Part shown: positions 1 to 6,566 of the stretch, piece after piece
Layout: every line of letters starts with the position of its first letter
Position numbering within the stretch: the stretch's first letter is position 1
From: Streptococcus sp.
Lineage (GTDB): Bacteria > Bacillota > Bacilli > Lactobacillales > Streptococcaceae
Length of the DNA stretch: 24,241 bases
Direction of reading: 5' to 3'
Assembly (NCBI GenBank): GCA_003521145.1
Contig: DOTL01000026.1
Location: 1 to 24,241, forward strand
The notes under the pieces: generated by a model
What the model was told of the DNA's origin: nothing
Seen by the model: the letters and a program-made list of their open reading frames with translations, nothing else
Databases searched by the model: none
Position numbers and translations under genes: made by a program

Positions 1-20
1 ACATAATTATTGACAGTATC
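1..20. repeat. 20-bp inverted repeat, left copy
   Basis: The first 20 bases, ACATAATTATTGACAGTATC, are the exact reverse complement of 24094-24113. The match stops at base 21 and may extend left of the window. The repeat contains TTGACA (10-15), which can act as a -35 box towards the first gene, with TATAAC at 32-37 (16-bp spacer). Confidence 0.85.
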
Positions 21-56
21 TAATGATTTTATATAACAAAACCTTTTCTTAATTTT

Positions 57-65
57 TGTTATAAT
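57..65 (+). promoter_or_regulatory. extended -10 promoter of the ImmA-like gene
   Basis: TGTTATAAT at 57-65 is a perfect extended -10 element (TGn before TATAAT), about 95 bases upstream of the first coding region. A second possible promoter is TTGACA (10-15) with TATAAC (32-37). Either would read rightwards into the metallopeptidase gene. Inferred from motif match only. Confidence 0.5.
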
Positions 66-158
66 ACATATTATTTACAAAGCTGTTAATACTCGATTCT
101 AAAATAGACAACGTTTTCTAATTTTTATACAATTTAAATAATTGGAAGCTAATCTGTA

Positions 159-752
159 ATGGAATTGGAGATGTTAATTTTGAATGGAAATTATTTTAAA
201 ATTGCTAGAATAGCTAAACAAGAGATTTATCAATTTATAAAGAATACGGGTGAATCGTTGATAAATTATCATTTTAGTTCATACTTAAATTACTATTTGA
301 AGCGTTACAATATCAAAATACTTGAACATCATTTTTCTTGTAGAAAAATTGAAGGCCTTACTTTGATTAATGAAGATGGGGTATCTTTTTCATATGAAAA
401 AGATAATTCTACGGAAAAACAAAATTTTACAATGTGTCACGAATTGGGACATTTTGTTTTAGGGCATTCAGGGAAATGTTTCACAGAATTACGTGGTAAG
501 AGTGATTCTGTAAAAGAAAGGGAAGCAAATATTTTCTCCGCTACTGTATTAATGCCAGATATTGTATTATTAGCAAAGATTTTTTATCGAAAAGACAGTT
601 TTCAAAAAGTAAAAGAAGAGTTAGCAGTATCATGTGAGGCATTGTTCTATCGTCTAGTCGATATATTTCAAAGTCTTCTACCTGAAGATGAAATCGAAAT
701 TTTTCAAGTTGTTTGCGAATATTATCAAGGTTATAATAAAAAAAATACTTAA
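159..752 (+). CDS. ImmA/IrrE-family zinc metallopeptidase
   Basis: This is a predicted cytoplasmic metallopeptidase of the ImmA/IrrE (M78-like) family. Residues 94-98 are the zinc-binding HELGH, followed by FVLGH. About 25 residues later comes the family's typical KEREANIFSATVLMP segment, which supplies the third metal-ligand glutamate. ImmA of ICEBs1 cleaves its partner XRE repressor ImmR to release element transcription, and IrrE-like proteins cleave DdrO-type repressors. Here no XRE gene adjoins it: the two XRE genes lie about 20 kb away across the ICE. The neighbour downstream is a candidate lanthipeptide precursor, so regulator cleavage and peptide processing are both possible. The start is uncertain: ATG 159 has a weak upstream GGAAG, and in-frame ATG 171 or TTG 180 are alternatives. 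The 3' end contains an A8 run just before the stop, and a further open frame continues in +1. Confidence 0.8.
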   Translation: MELEMLILNGNYFKIARIAKQEIYQFIKNTGESLINYHFSSYLNYYLKRYNIKILEHHFSCRKIEGLTLINEDGVSFSYEKDNSTEKQNFTMCHELGHFVLGHSGKCFTELRGKSDSVKEREANIFSATVLMPDIVLLAKIFYRKDSFQKVKEELAVSCEALFYRLVDIFQSLLPEDEIEIFQVVCEYYQGYNKKNT

Positions 753-969
753 CAGTTTTTTTAAAATAAAAGAAAATATAATTTTGGAATATAACAAGGT
801 TGAATATGATATTTTTAAACGTTTAATTTATGAACTAGAAATAAAAGGTTTTATAGCTAGTAACAACTTTCCAGAACTGTTAAGTAATAAGTTTAGAAAA
901 CAATTGGGGGCGAAGTATTCTAATGTTAAAACATGGGTAGAATTTGAATTTGGGAAAACAGTAGCCTAG
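688..969 (+). pseudogene. likely frameshifted C-terminal extension of the ImmA-like protein
   Basis: An open frame in +1 relative to the metallopeptidase overlaps its last 65 bases and continues for about 70 further residues, ending ...KTWVEFEFGKTVA. It has no convincing ribosome site at ATG 688 or at the in-frame TTG 784. The two frames meet at eight A residues (738-745), so removal of one A would fuse them into a protein of about 265 residues. It is best read as a detached tail created by slippage at the homopolymer, or as a programmed or sequencing frameshift. A small independent gene is less likely. I do not recognise a domain in it. Confidence 0.4.
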
Positions 970-1027
970 GCATGGCTAAGTGATAAAATGACAAAAAAAA
1001 CAAGCTAAAATAAAAGCGAGAACGGTA

Positions 1028-1056
1028 TTGTTGTTAATGTGCTAGTTTAGTACAGT
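1028..1056 (+). promoter_or_regulatory. possible promoter of the lanthipeptide-like gene
   Basis: TTGTTG (1028-1033) and TACAGT (1051-1056) are separated by 17 bases. They would start a transcript about 25 nt upstream of the precursor ATG. The match to consensus is modest (3/6 and 4/6). Confidence 0.35.
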
Positions 1057-1087
1057 AGTCATTCTTATTGAAAAGGAAAGCAAAAAT

Positions 1088-1225
1088 ATGAAAAAAATAT
1101 TGTCTTTGCAGACTATGGTTGAAAAAGATAATACTAGTCTTTGTGTCGCATCTAATATCAGTATTGGATGTAAGAAACAGAGTACTGTTAGCATATTTAT
1201 GTGTGTAAATAAACCAAAAAAATAA
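1088..1225 (+). CDS. candidate class III lanthipeptide precursor (SapB/AmfS-like)
   Basis: This short gene encodes 45 residues and has an AAAAGGAAAG ribosome site (1071-1080) about 8 nt before ATG. The product begins MKKILSLQTM. Residues 4-8 (ILSLQ) fit the hydrophobic-hydrophobic-x-Leu-Gln motif that class III leaders use to bind LanKC enzymes, and LQTM is as in the AmfS leader from memory. The core has Ser22-x2-Ser25-x2-Cys28 and Ser32-x2-Ser35-x3-Cys39, the Ser-x2-Ser-x2-5-Cys pattern that forms labionin or lanthionine rings. STVSIFMCV (32-40) closely resembles STVSLLSCV of AmfS. An extra Cys19 and a basic tail (KPKK) follow the same plan. The gene stands alone between a possible promoter and a terminator. 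No lyase-kinase-cyclase synthetase or transporter is in the window. The motif fit is seen directly; maturation is inference. Confidence 0.7.
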   Translation: MKKILSLQTMVEKDNTSLCVASNISIGCKKQSTVSIFMCVNKPKK

Positions 1226-1263
1226 TTTAATTATTTATAATACTTTGATATGCTATTTTTAGG

Positions 1264-1297
1264 GTTTGTGATTAATTATTTATCACAAACTTTTTTT
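1264..1297 (+). terminator. intrinsic terminator after the lanthipeptide-like gene
   Basis: A 9-bp perfect stem GTTTGTGAT (1264-1272) / ATCACAAAC (1282-1290) with a 9-nt loop is followed by seven T. It ends the one-gene transcript that starts near 1060. Confidence 0.85.
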
Positions 1298-1349
1298 ATG
1301 TATCTGAAGTCTTTATTAACTGCTGTAGGTGACGAAGTCTAATCTTTTG

Positions 1350-1377
1350 CGAGAATAATACTTGTTCTCGTTTTTTT
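1350..1377 (+). terminator. second terminator-like hairpin
   Basis: CGAGAA (1350-1355) pairs with TTCTCG (1365-1370) and is followed by seven T. The stem is shorter than the one at 1264, so it may be a backup terminator. The rest of 1226-1571 shows no supported gene. Confidence 0.55.
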
Positions 1378-1571
1378 GTTATGCTCTTTTGATCCTTATG
1401 ATTATACTAATTTGGGAGAAAATAAAGAATACTGAGTGATTAAAATTGTCACTTATGCGAGTTTTATGAAAGATATTTATTACTAAATGTAACCTAATAG
1501 ACTATTTATGTTAGTATATAAATAAAGTCATTTCTAGTGAGTTATTATAAATAGGTATATTAGGAGGTAAA

Positions 1572-2771
1572 GTGGTGATTTCTGCGAATAATAACCCAAA
1601 ATTATTGAATGGTATAGTTAGTGTTGAGAAAGATTATTTGAGTTATTTTGGAGAAGATTTTGTCATAGATTATGAGCATCTTTACAAAGAACAATTTGAT
1701 GAGAGATTGTGTCAATTATGTTCAAGTCTGCATTATCAGTTAGTGGAGATGTTTAAATTACTAAATGATAGCATAAATGGCGGGAAACATTTTTGGGCTA
1801 ATCCTAGTAGGGACTTGATAAAAGCTATTACATTATCCAATAGATTTATTAATGTTCTCAAGAATTCTGGGGAAAGTGTTCATGTTGTTAAATATTATGA
1901 TGAAGTACTAAAGAAGTGTAATTCATTTTTATCATCATCTGGCGGAAGTTCCGTCCCTGATGAGATGCCTGAAGTTGAGATATATTATGAATTTCCAATT
2001 TTTGAAACATCAGATGCAATTCAGTTATCTGATAATTTAGCACGAAAATTTCAATTAAAACCAATTGGTAGTGGATCTTATGCAACAGTCTTTAAATATT
2101 ATGATGAAAATTATAATAAATTTTTTGCATTAAAACGTGCTAATGAATTTATTTCTCCTAAAGATTTAGAAAGATTTTATTTAGAGTTTGATACGATGAA
2201 AGATTTACATTCTCCATATATTCTTGAAGTTTATGCTATTGATAGGCAAAAGAATGAATATATTATGGAATGTGCAGATATTACCCTTTTAGAATATATT
2301 AGACGTCATAATCAAAAGATAACTTTTAGAGAAAGAAAGTCAATATGTTATCAAATCATCAAAGGATTCAAGTATTTATCTCAAAAAAACATATTACATA
2401 GAGATATTGCACCAAATAACATTTTACTTAAAGAATATGAAGATGTGAAGATTGTTAAAATTGCTGATTTTGGGAATGTGAAGTTGAATGATAGTTTTCT
2501 AACAACTAACAATACAGAGGTAAGAGGGTCATTTAATGACTATTCAGGATTACAACGTGTTGGATTTAATAACTATAATTTTGCTTTTGAAGGATTTGCA
2601 TTGTGTAAATTATTATACTTTGTTTTAACTGGAAGGTATAGAGATTTTACTAAGTTCGAATATGATAATTTAGAGGAATTTATAAATAAAGGGACTAACC
2701 CTAACTTAGATCAAAGATTCAAAGATATTCAAGAAGTAAAAGTAGCTTTTTCTAGGATTAAAGAAACATAA
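1572..2771 (+). CDS. stand-alone Hanks-type Ser/Thr protein kinase with N-terminal helical domain
   Basis: The C-terminal two thirds is a eukaryotic-like protein kinase. It has a glycine loop IGSGSYATV (165-173), ATP-anchoring Lys188 (ALKR), a helix-C glutamate near 205, catalytic loop HRDIAPNN (Asp278, Asn283) and DFG (299-301). The catalytic residues are all present, so it should be active. Residues 1-150 form an unrecognised, probably helical domain. There is no transmembrane segment and no PASTA repeat, so it is not the housekeeping PknB. At 399 residues it is far shorter than LanKC lanthipeptide synthetases (about 850) and lacks room for lyase and cyclase domains. AGGAGG (1562-1567) precedes two GTG codons; the second (1575) has better spacing. 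Its proximity to the lanthipeptide-like gene and to ICE DNA suggests either peptide phosphorylation or a phage-defence kinase; neither is shown. Confidence 0.85.
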   Translation: MVISANNNPKLLNGIVSVEKDYLSYFGEDFVIDYEHLYKEQFDERLCQLCSSLHYQLVEMFKLLNDSINGGKHFWANPSRDLIKAITLSNRFINVLKNSGESVHVVKYYDEVLKKCNSFLSSSGGSSVPDEMPEVEIYYEFPIFETSDAIQLSDNLARKFQLKPIGSGSYATVFKYYDENYNKFFALKRANEFISPKDLERFYLEFDTMKDLHSPYILEVYAIDRQKNEYIMECADITLLEYIRRHNQKITFRERKSICYQIIKGFKYLSQKNILHRDIAPNNILLKEYEDVKIVKIADFGNVKLNDSFLTTNNTEVRGSFNDYSGLQRVGFNNYNFAFEGFALCKLLYFVLTGRYRDFTKFEYDNLEEFINKGTNPNLDQRFKDIQEVKVAFSRIKET

Positions 2772-3030
2772 TACTAGCGGTAACAAGAAATATACCTGCT
2801 TGTGATGTTAAAGTAATGCATTTTAATAATTTATAAAATTTTTATGTAAAATGTTTTTATAACAAATATAGTACTGGTCTTTGGATAAGTTTAAAAAATT
2901 CCCCCATCTATTTAAGTTTGGTTGAAATAGATTTAAATATTTATAGGAGATCAGAGTAAAAAGTTGATAAAATCAATCTTTGGGATAGATTATAAAATTT
3001 TAACCTATTAAACCATATTTTACGAAAAGA
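2772..3030. other. AT-rich non-coding spacer
   Basis: No open frame with a ribosome site is seen on either strand. An 8-bp hairpin (ATCTATTT / AAATAGAT, near 2906-2936) lacks a T tract. This stretch may lie outside the ICE. Confidence 0.5.
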
Positions 3031-3085
3031 ACCGAACATCTCATCTAGATAGGATACTCTAGACTTGAGATGTTCGGTTTTTTTT
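3031..3085 (+). terminator. strong intrinsic terminator
   Basis: A 13-bp perfect stem ACCGAACATCTCA (3031-3043) / TGAGATGTTCGGT (3066-3078) runs into eight T. It would stop rightward transcripts from the kinase gene before they enter int in antisense. Confidence 0.9.
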
Positions 3086-3112
3086 AAGAAGTATTTAGAC
3101 TTCTTAATATTT

Positions 3113-3130
3113 GTCGTAAATTGGTCGTAA
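3113..3130. repeat. two 11-bp-phased GTCGTAA repeats
   Basis: GTCGTAA occurs at 3113-3119 and 3124-3130, exactly 11 bp apart, one DNA turn. The spacing copies that of the TGGTAA array near the int stop, so they may be further integrase arm sites or arm sites of a neighbouring element. Confidence 0.4.
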
Positions 3131-3149
3131 GTTTTGTTCTTTATAAACT

Positions 3150-3175
3150 AAAAACGTTGATTTATCAACGTTTTT
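3150..3175. terminator. bidirectional hairpin near the ICE end
   Basis: AAAAACGTTGA (3150-3160) and TCAACGTTTTT (3165-3175) form a perfect 11-bp stem with a 4-nt loop. Runs of A and T lie on the two sides, so it can terminate in either direction, including int transcripts coming from the right. Confidence 0.65.
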
Positions 3176-3306
3176 AATCTAAATTATTTCATCGTTGGGA
3201 AAAGAAACCTGGTTCTACGTTATTTCACGCAAGTCTCTAAAGCCCATTATACCAAGGTTTAGAAACTTTTCTAGGTTTTATATTTTTCCCTAACTTTGTA
3301 CAAAAT

Positions 3307-3345
3307 TGGTAAATCAGTGGTAAATTTTTGGTAAGCTATTGGTAA
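3307..3345. repeat. four 11-bp-phased TGGTAA repeats (probable integrase arm sites)
   Basis: TGGTAA starts at 3307, 3318, 3329 and 3340, a period of exactly 11 bp. The last copies run into the 3' end of int. Tyrosine integrases of Tn916 type bind direct repeats near the element ends through their N-terminal domain, so this is the expected arm-site position. That Int binds here is inference. Confidence 0.6.
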
Positions 3346-4586
3346 GTTTCTTCAAGGTTTGATAGGCTATTTTGAAGGTTTTCTCCGAACTTTTCCATCT
3401 CTTTTTCTTTGAGTTCTTTTGTAGCTTCGGCGTAGATATTCATAGTGGTTGAAATATCAGAGTGTCCAAGAATTTCTTGCATCGCCTTCATATTAGTTCC
3501 AGCTTCTACCATACGTGTAGTGAAGGTATGACGGAGAGAGTGGTTGCTGAAATTCGGAAGCGTTACCTCACTTTGTATTTTACCATCAAGGACAGCAAAA
3601 TTGCAATCACGAATAATTCGTTTCAGTGCTTTATTGAGTGTTCCTTGATGGAAGACATTACCAAAACGATTGAGAAAGATAAAATTGGTATAGCCGTCAA
3701 TCTTACTTTTGCAGACGATTTCAAACTCTTCTTGACGTTTTTTTTCTAAAATCAGCGCCTCCTTAACTCTTGGTAGTAGTGGGACAGTACGCTCCCCCGC
3801 CTTTGTTTTTGGAGTGTTGATTGTAAAAGTGACACCACGATTCGTTCTTGTATCATAATAAACAAGTGTATGGTTGACACTAATAGTATTGCTTTCAAAA
3901 TCAATGTCTTCCCAACGTAAGCCTGTTACTTCACCGACTCGAAGTCCAGTCCATAACATCGTAATAAATACTGGGTACCAACCTTTATAACGGCTCGTAT
4001 TCTCTAAAAAAATTTCAAAGAGCTGCTGTTCCTTGAGTGTCAAAGCTCTGTGTCCTTTTTTCCCAGAAGTACGAGACTGCTTTAGCTCCTTCAAAGCATT
4101 GTCTGAGGGATTGTTGAAAATATATTCATCATCGACAGCAACTTGAAGAACTTGATGTAGTACGGTATGGATGCTGTCAATGGTGCTTACCTTAACATTC
4201 CGTTCTTCGGCTAAGTAATTATAGAAGGAGCGAACATCGCTTTTCTTGAGATTAGTGATGATGACATTTCCTAATTGACCAGATACGAAATATTCGTATA
4301 GGTACTGATAGTTTTTGAAGGTATTATCCTTGAGACCTCGTTTCAAGAGTTTCCACTTCTGGTACAAGTCATCTACAGAAACTTTTTTGCTAACGTTCAA
4401 TCCATTGAGAGAATCTTTAATAATTTGCTTTTCTTTTTCTCGTAGCTCAACTAATGACTTGGCATAGATGCTATTCATCTTTCTTCGCTTATCACGCCAG
4501 CGGTATTCGTAACTACCATTTGGACGTTGATATTCTCCGTCTTTGAGGATGCGATTTTTATTGTCTTTCCGTTTTTTGTTTTTCAT
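3336..4586 (-). CDS. int: Tn916-type tyrosine integrase
   Basis: A site-specific tyrosine recombinase that would integrate and excise the ICE. The length, 416 residues, is close to Tn916 Int (405). Residues 1-50 are basic and resemble the N-terminal AP2-like arm-binding domain, residues about 70-160 the SAM-like core-binding domain, and 185-390 the catalytic domain. Catalytic residues are visible: Arg216 (TGLRVGE), a lysine in TPKTKAGER near 260, His349-x2-Arg352 (NHSLRHTF), His375 (ILGHSD) and nucleophile Tyr385 (NIYAEA). It lies at the element end, downstream of xis and separated from it by a terminator, with a GGAGG site just before ATG. Nothing is broken, so it should be functional. The att core cannot be placed from this sequence. 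Confidence 0.97.
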   Translation of the reverse strand: MKNKKRKDNKNRILKDGEYQRPNGSYEYRWRDKRRKMNSIYAKSLVELREKEKQIIKDSLNGLNVSKKVSVDDLYQKWKLLKRGLKDNTFKNYQYLYEYFVSGQLGNVIITNLKKSDVRSFYNYLAEERNVKVSTIDSIHTVLHQVLQVAVDDEYIFNNPSDNALKELKQSRTSGKKGHRALTLKEQQLFEIFLENTSRYKGWYPVFITMLWTGLRVGEVTGLRWEDIDFESNTISVNHTLVYYDTRTNRGVTFTINTPKTKAGERTVPLLPRVKEALILEKKRQEEFEIVCKSKIDGYTNFIFLNRFGNVFHQGTLNKALKRIIRDCNFAVLDGKIQSEVTLPNFSNHSLRHTFTTRMVEAGTNMKAMQEILGHSDISTTMNIYAEATKELKEKEMEKFGENLQNSLSNLEETYQ

Positions 4587-4599
4587 AGATTTCCTCCAT

Positions 4600-4641
4600 A
4601 AAAAAAGAGGGCATAAGCTATTTGATTAGCCTATGCCCTCT
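4600..4641 (-). terminator. terminator between xis and int
   Basis: GAGGGCATA-x-GC arms (4607-4618 and 4629-4640) form a near-perfect 12-bp stem. On the minus strand it is followed by seven T and then immediately by the int ribosome site. It would reduce int expression from upstream transcripts, making Int depend on readthrough. Confidence 0.85.
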
Positions 4642-4650
4642 GAGTGATTA

Positions 4651-4848
4651 TTAAATTGAATATTGGTGTTCTAGGAATTTCTCAAATTTTGCTCGTTTGA
4701 TTAGTCGTTTGCTGCCACACCAGAGGACGAAATCGCAATCATCTTCATTGCTGATTTCACGAAGTTTATTAACTCCGATACTGAAATATGAGGCAGCTTC
4801 CTCAACAGTTAGGTTTGATTTTTCCCAGAATGGAATTTCTTTTTTCAT
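4651..4848 (-). CDS. xis: excisionase (Xis, Tn916 family)
   Basis: A 65-residue basic protein directly upstream of int. It reads as a small winged-helix DNA-bending protein: LTVEEAASYFSIGVNKLREI forms the helix-turn-helix part, and the LWCGSKRLIKRAKFEKFLE wing/helix resembles Tn916 Xis. Xis bends DNA at the element ends and favours excision by Int. An AACGGAGGAAAACAC ribosome site precedes ATG. Size, sequence pattern and position agree, so the call is firm. Confidence 0.95.
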   Translation of the reverse strand: MKKEIPFWEKSNLTVEEAASYFSIGVNKLREISNEDDCDFVLWCGSKRLIKRAKFEKFLEHQYSI

Positions 4849-5032
4849 GTGTTTTCCTCCGTTATTTTTGATAAAACGAAAACAGGCCCATTTTTGAGCT
4901 TGCTTCCAAGGAGATTATGAAAAAGAAAAGTTATTTAGGATAGATATAGTATAACCAGTAATCCATAAAGTAATCTTAACTGTTCTTCATAATCGATATT
5001 AAGTAATTTTAATTTGATTGCCAGGATTTTTC

Positions 5033-5869
5033 TTAGAGATTTTTGATTGCTACGAGCAAATCAGTCATCTCTGTCAGAACATCGTCAAATGTTATGCCCT
5101 TAGTATAACTATACTTATTAGAGTAGTTTTCCCACTGACGATTTTGTGTTGAATCCGTTTTAAATGTTTCTAGTAGATTGATGTATTTGTCGAAATCTAA
5201 CTCAGTACCTCGATAATCAAAAGTGCGTTGACAAGCAGCTAGTAGTTGGTGCGAATCAATATCTGATTTCTTCAATCTTGATAGGATATAGACATCATAG
5301 AAGTCTTTGCTCCGACTATTCAAGAAACTGCGAGAATAGATAGTTTGTAGTTTCTCTGCTAAGATAGTTTCAATCGTGTAGGCAATGATAGGAAAGTGTT
5401 CTGATTCAAAAAGGGGCTTGTAGTCATAAGTGATGGGCTGCGGAGTGACAATGTCCCCAGTCGCAATATCTAGGTGGATGACTTGTCTGATGTTTTCAAG
5501 TTGGCAAAGGATACTTGCATGATAACCTCCGTAATCATCACTTTCCTTAATTGCTGTGACCGACTGAATAGTGAAAGAAATATCTTCATCAGATTTTCCA
5601 AGGATATCCTCCAATTGCTGATGCACGGTCTCTTCTGATAGATTCATTTTACTAAAGAGAAAGTCAATGTCAACGGTACTACGGGAAGCAACCCCGACGA
5701 CATTTGAGAGCAGAAAACCTCCTTTGAAAATGTAATTTTGAGCATAAGCGCTTTGGCTCAATTTTTTCAAAATAACTTTTAAGAAGTAGTAGGTCATCAC
5801 AGAATTAAACGTTAATCCTGTTTCCTTTGAAATTTTATGGCATAGTGCAGTTAATTTTGCTTTGTTCAC
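5033..5869 (-). CDS. abiEii: AbiEii-type nucleotidyltransferase toxin
   Basis: The toxin half of an AbiE (type IV) abortive-infection/toxin-antitoxin system, 278 residues. It has the AbiEii/AbiGii (DUF1814) nucleotidyltransferase signature: FKGGFLLS around residue 48, the metal-binding pair STVDIDFLF (Asp67, Asp69), and the downstream basic/acidic motifs LAEKLQTIYSR and SRSKDFYDVYIL. Family members transfer nucleotides to target RNA and stop growth on phage infection. It starts with GTG, and GTGA overlaps the stop of the upstream antitoxin gene, so translation is coupled. In the ICE it sits between xis and the mating genes, a common accessory slot. About 160 bases of non-coding DNA separate it from xis. 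Confidence 0.92.
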   Translation of the reverse strand: MNKAKLTALCHKISKETGLTFNSVMTYYFLKVILKKLSQSAYAQNYIFKGGFLLSNVVGVASRSTVDIDFLFSKMNLSEETVHQQLEDILGKSDEDISFTIQSVTAIKESDDYGGYHASILCQLENIRQVIHLDIATGDIVTPQPITYDYKPLFESEHFPIIAYTIETILAEKLQTIYSRSFLNSRSKDFYDVYILSRLKKSDIDSHQLLAACQRTFDYRGTELDFDKYINLLETFKTDSTQNRQWENYSNKYSYTKGITFDDVLTEMTDLLVAIKNL

Positions 5870-6456
5870 AATAGCACCTCAAGTGTTTGTTTTGTTTGAT
5901 TGATAATCTTCATTTTTTCAGCATATTGGTAAAGGATCGTCAGATTTTTATTTGGGTAGTTGACATAAGCCTTAAGGGTTTTGACGAAAAGTTCATTATC
6001 TATTTTTTTACGATTTTGAATGAAGTCACAGATGATGCGCTCAAAGTCGTAGGCCTTAACGGTTTGACCCCAAGGAGTTTTTACGGAGATAACACCGAGG
6101 TCAACAAGTTCTTTTGGAACAGTATGGACAGTGAGATCCTGAAGCGGGTTATTAAAGCGATAGCCTCTAGGTACAGTCACTTCAAAATATTGTGGAATTT
6201 CATCCGTGAATCCCTGGAGATAGAGTGCAGAAACATAGGAGTAAACAGCTCTTGAAAATCTATATTGAAAAAAGTAGTACTCGTCATAGTCACCATCATT
6301 AGAAAGATAGATGCCTTTGTCCACTCGAAATATCTTCTCTTCATTTTCAAGTCGTGAGAGATAGACAGTTGGAATGCCTAGGTCTTTACAGTCTCTATGT
6401 GTAATGATACCGTTATTCTGCTTGAGATAATTCAGAACAGTTTCTTTTTTTGACAT
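5866..6456 (-). CDS. abiEi: AbiEi-type antitoxin and autorepressor
   Basis: Antitoxin partner of the AbiEii toxin, 196 residues. The N-terminal 60-70 residues form a winged helix (VLNYLKQNNGIITHRDCKDLGI...YLSRLENEEKIFRVDKGIYL), the usual AbiEi DNA-binding domain. The remainder, with FEVTVPRGYR and VKAYDFERIICDFIQNRKKID, matches the AbiEi C-terminal antitoxin domain. AbiEi neutralises the toxin and represses the operon by binding repeats at its promoter; a matching pair of repeats lies just upstream at 6471-6510. A GGGAGAGATAGT ribosome site precedes ATG. It is the first gene of the two-gene operon. Confidence 0.92.
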   Translation of the reverse strand: MSKKETVLNYLKQNNGIITHRDCKDLGIPTVYLSRLENEEKIFRVDKGIYLSNDGDYDEYYFFQYRFSRAVYSYVSALYLQGFTDEIPQYFEVTVPRGYRFNNPLQDLTVHTVPKELVDLGVISVKTPWGQTVKAYDFERIICDFIQNRKKIDNELFVKTLKAYVNYPNKNLTILYQYAEKMKIINQTKQTLEVLL

Positions 6457-6470
6457 ACTATCTCTCCCTA

Positions 6471-6520
6471 TTTGTTGTATCTATACTATAATTTTAACAT
6501 TTTGTCGTATAAACACAACA
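6471..6520 (-). promoter_or_regulatory. abiE promoter with two direct repeats 30 bp apart
   Basis: TTTGTTGTAT (6471-6480) and TTTGTCGTAT (6501-6510) match at 9 of 10 bases, with starts exactly 30 bp apart. Between them a minus-strand -10 TATAGT (plus 6485-6490) lies 17 bp from a weak -35 TTTATA (6508-6513). One repeat overlaps the -35 and the other the start region, as expected for AbiEi autorepression. Confidence 0.6.
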
Positions 6521-6566
6521 ATTTATAATCGTAATAACTATAAAGAGTCGAAAAAATTCGTAAATT

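Noticed and set aside
1298..1342. 14-codon frame after the first terminator (MYLKSLLTAVGDEV)
   Set aside because: Starts inside the T tract of a terminator with no ribosome site.
1572..2771. Calling the kinase a LanKC lanthipeptide synthetase
   Set aside because: At 399 residues it has only a short N-terminal domain and ends with the kinase fold; there is no lyase or LanC-like cyclase.
3085..3140. Remnant of a second integrase C-terminus on the minus strand (reads TYDQFTTNIKKSKYF)
   Set aside because: The frame is blocked by a stop just upstream and has no start; too short to support, better explained as phased repeats.
3462..3749. 95-codon plus-strand frame inside int
   Set aside because: Antisense shadow of the integrase gene, no ribosome site, no recognisable product.
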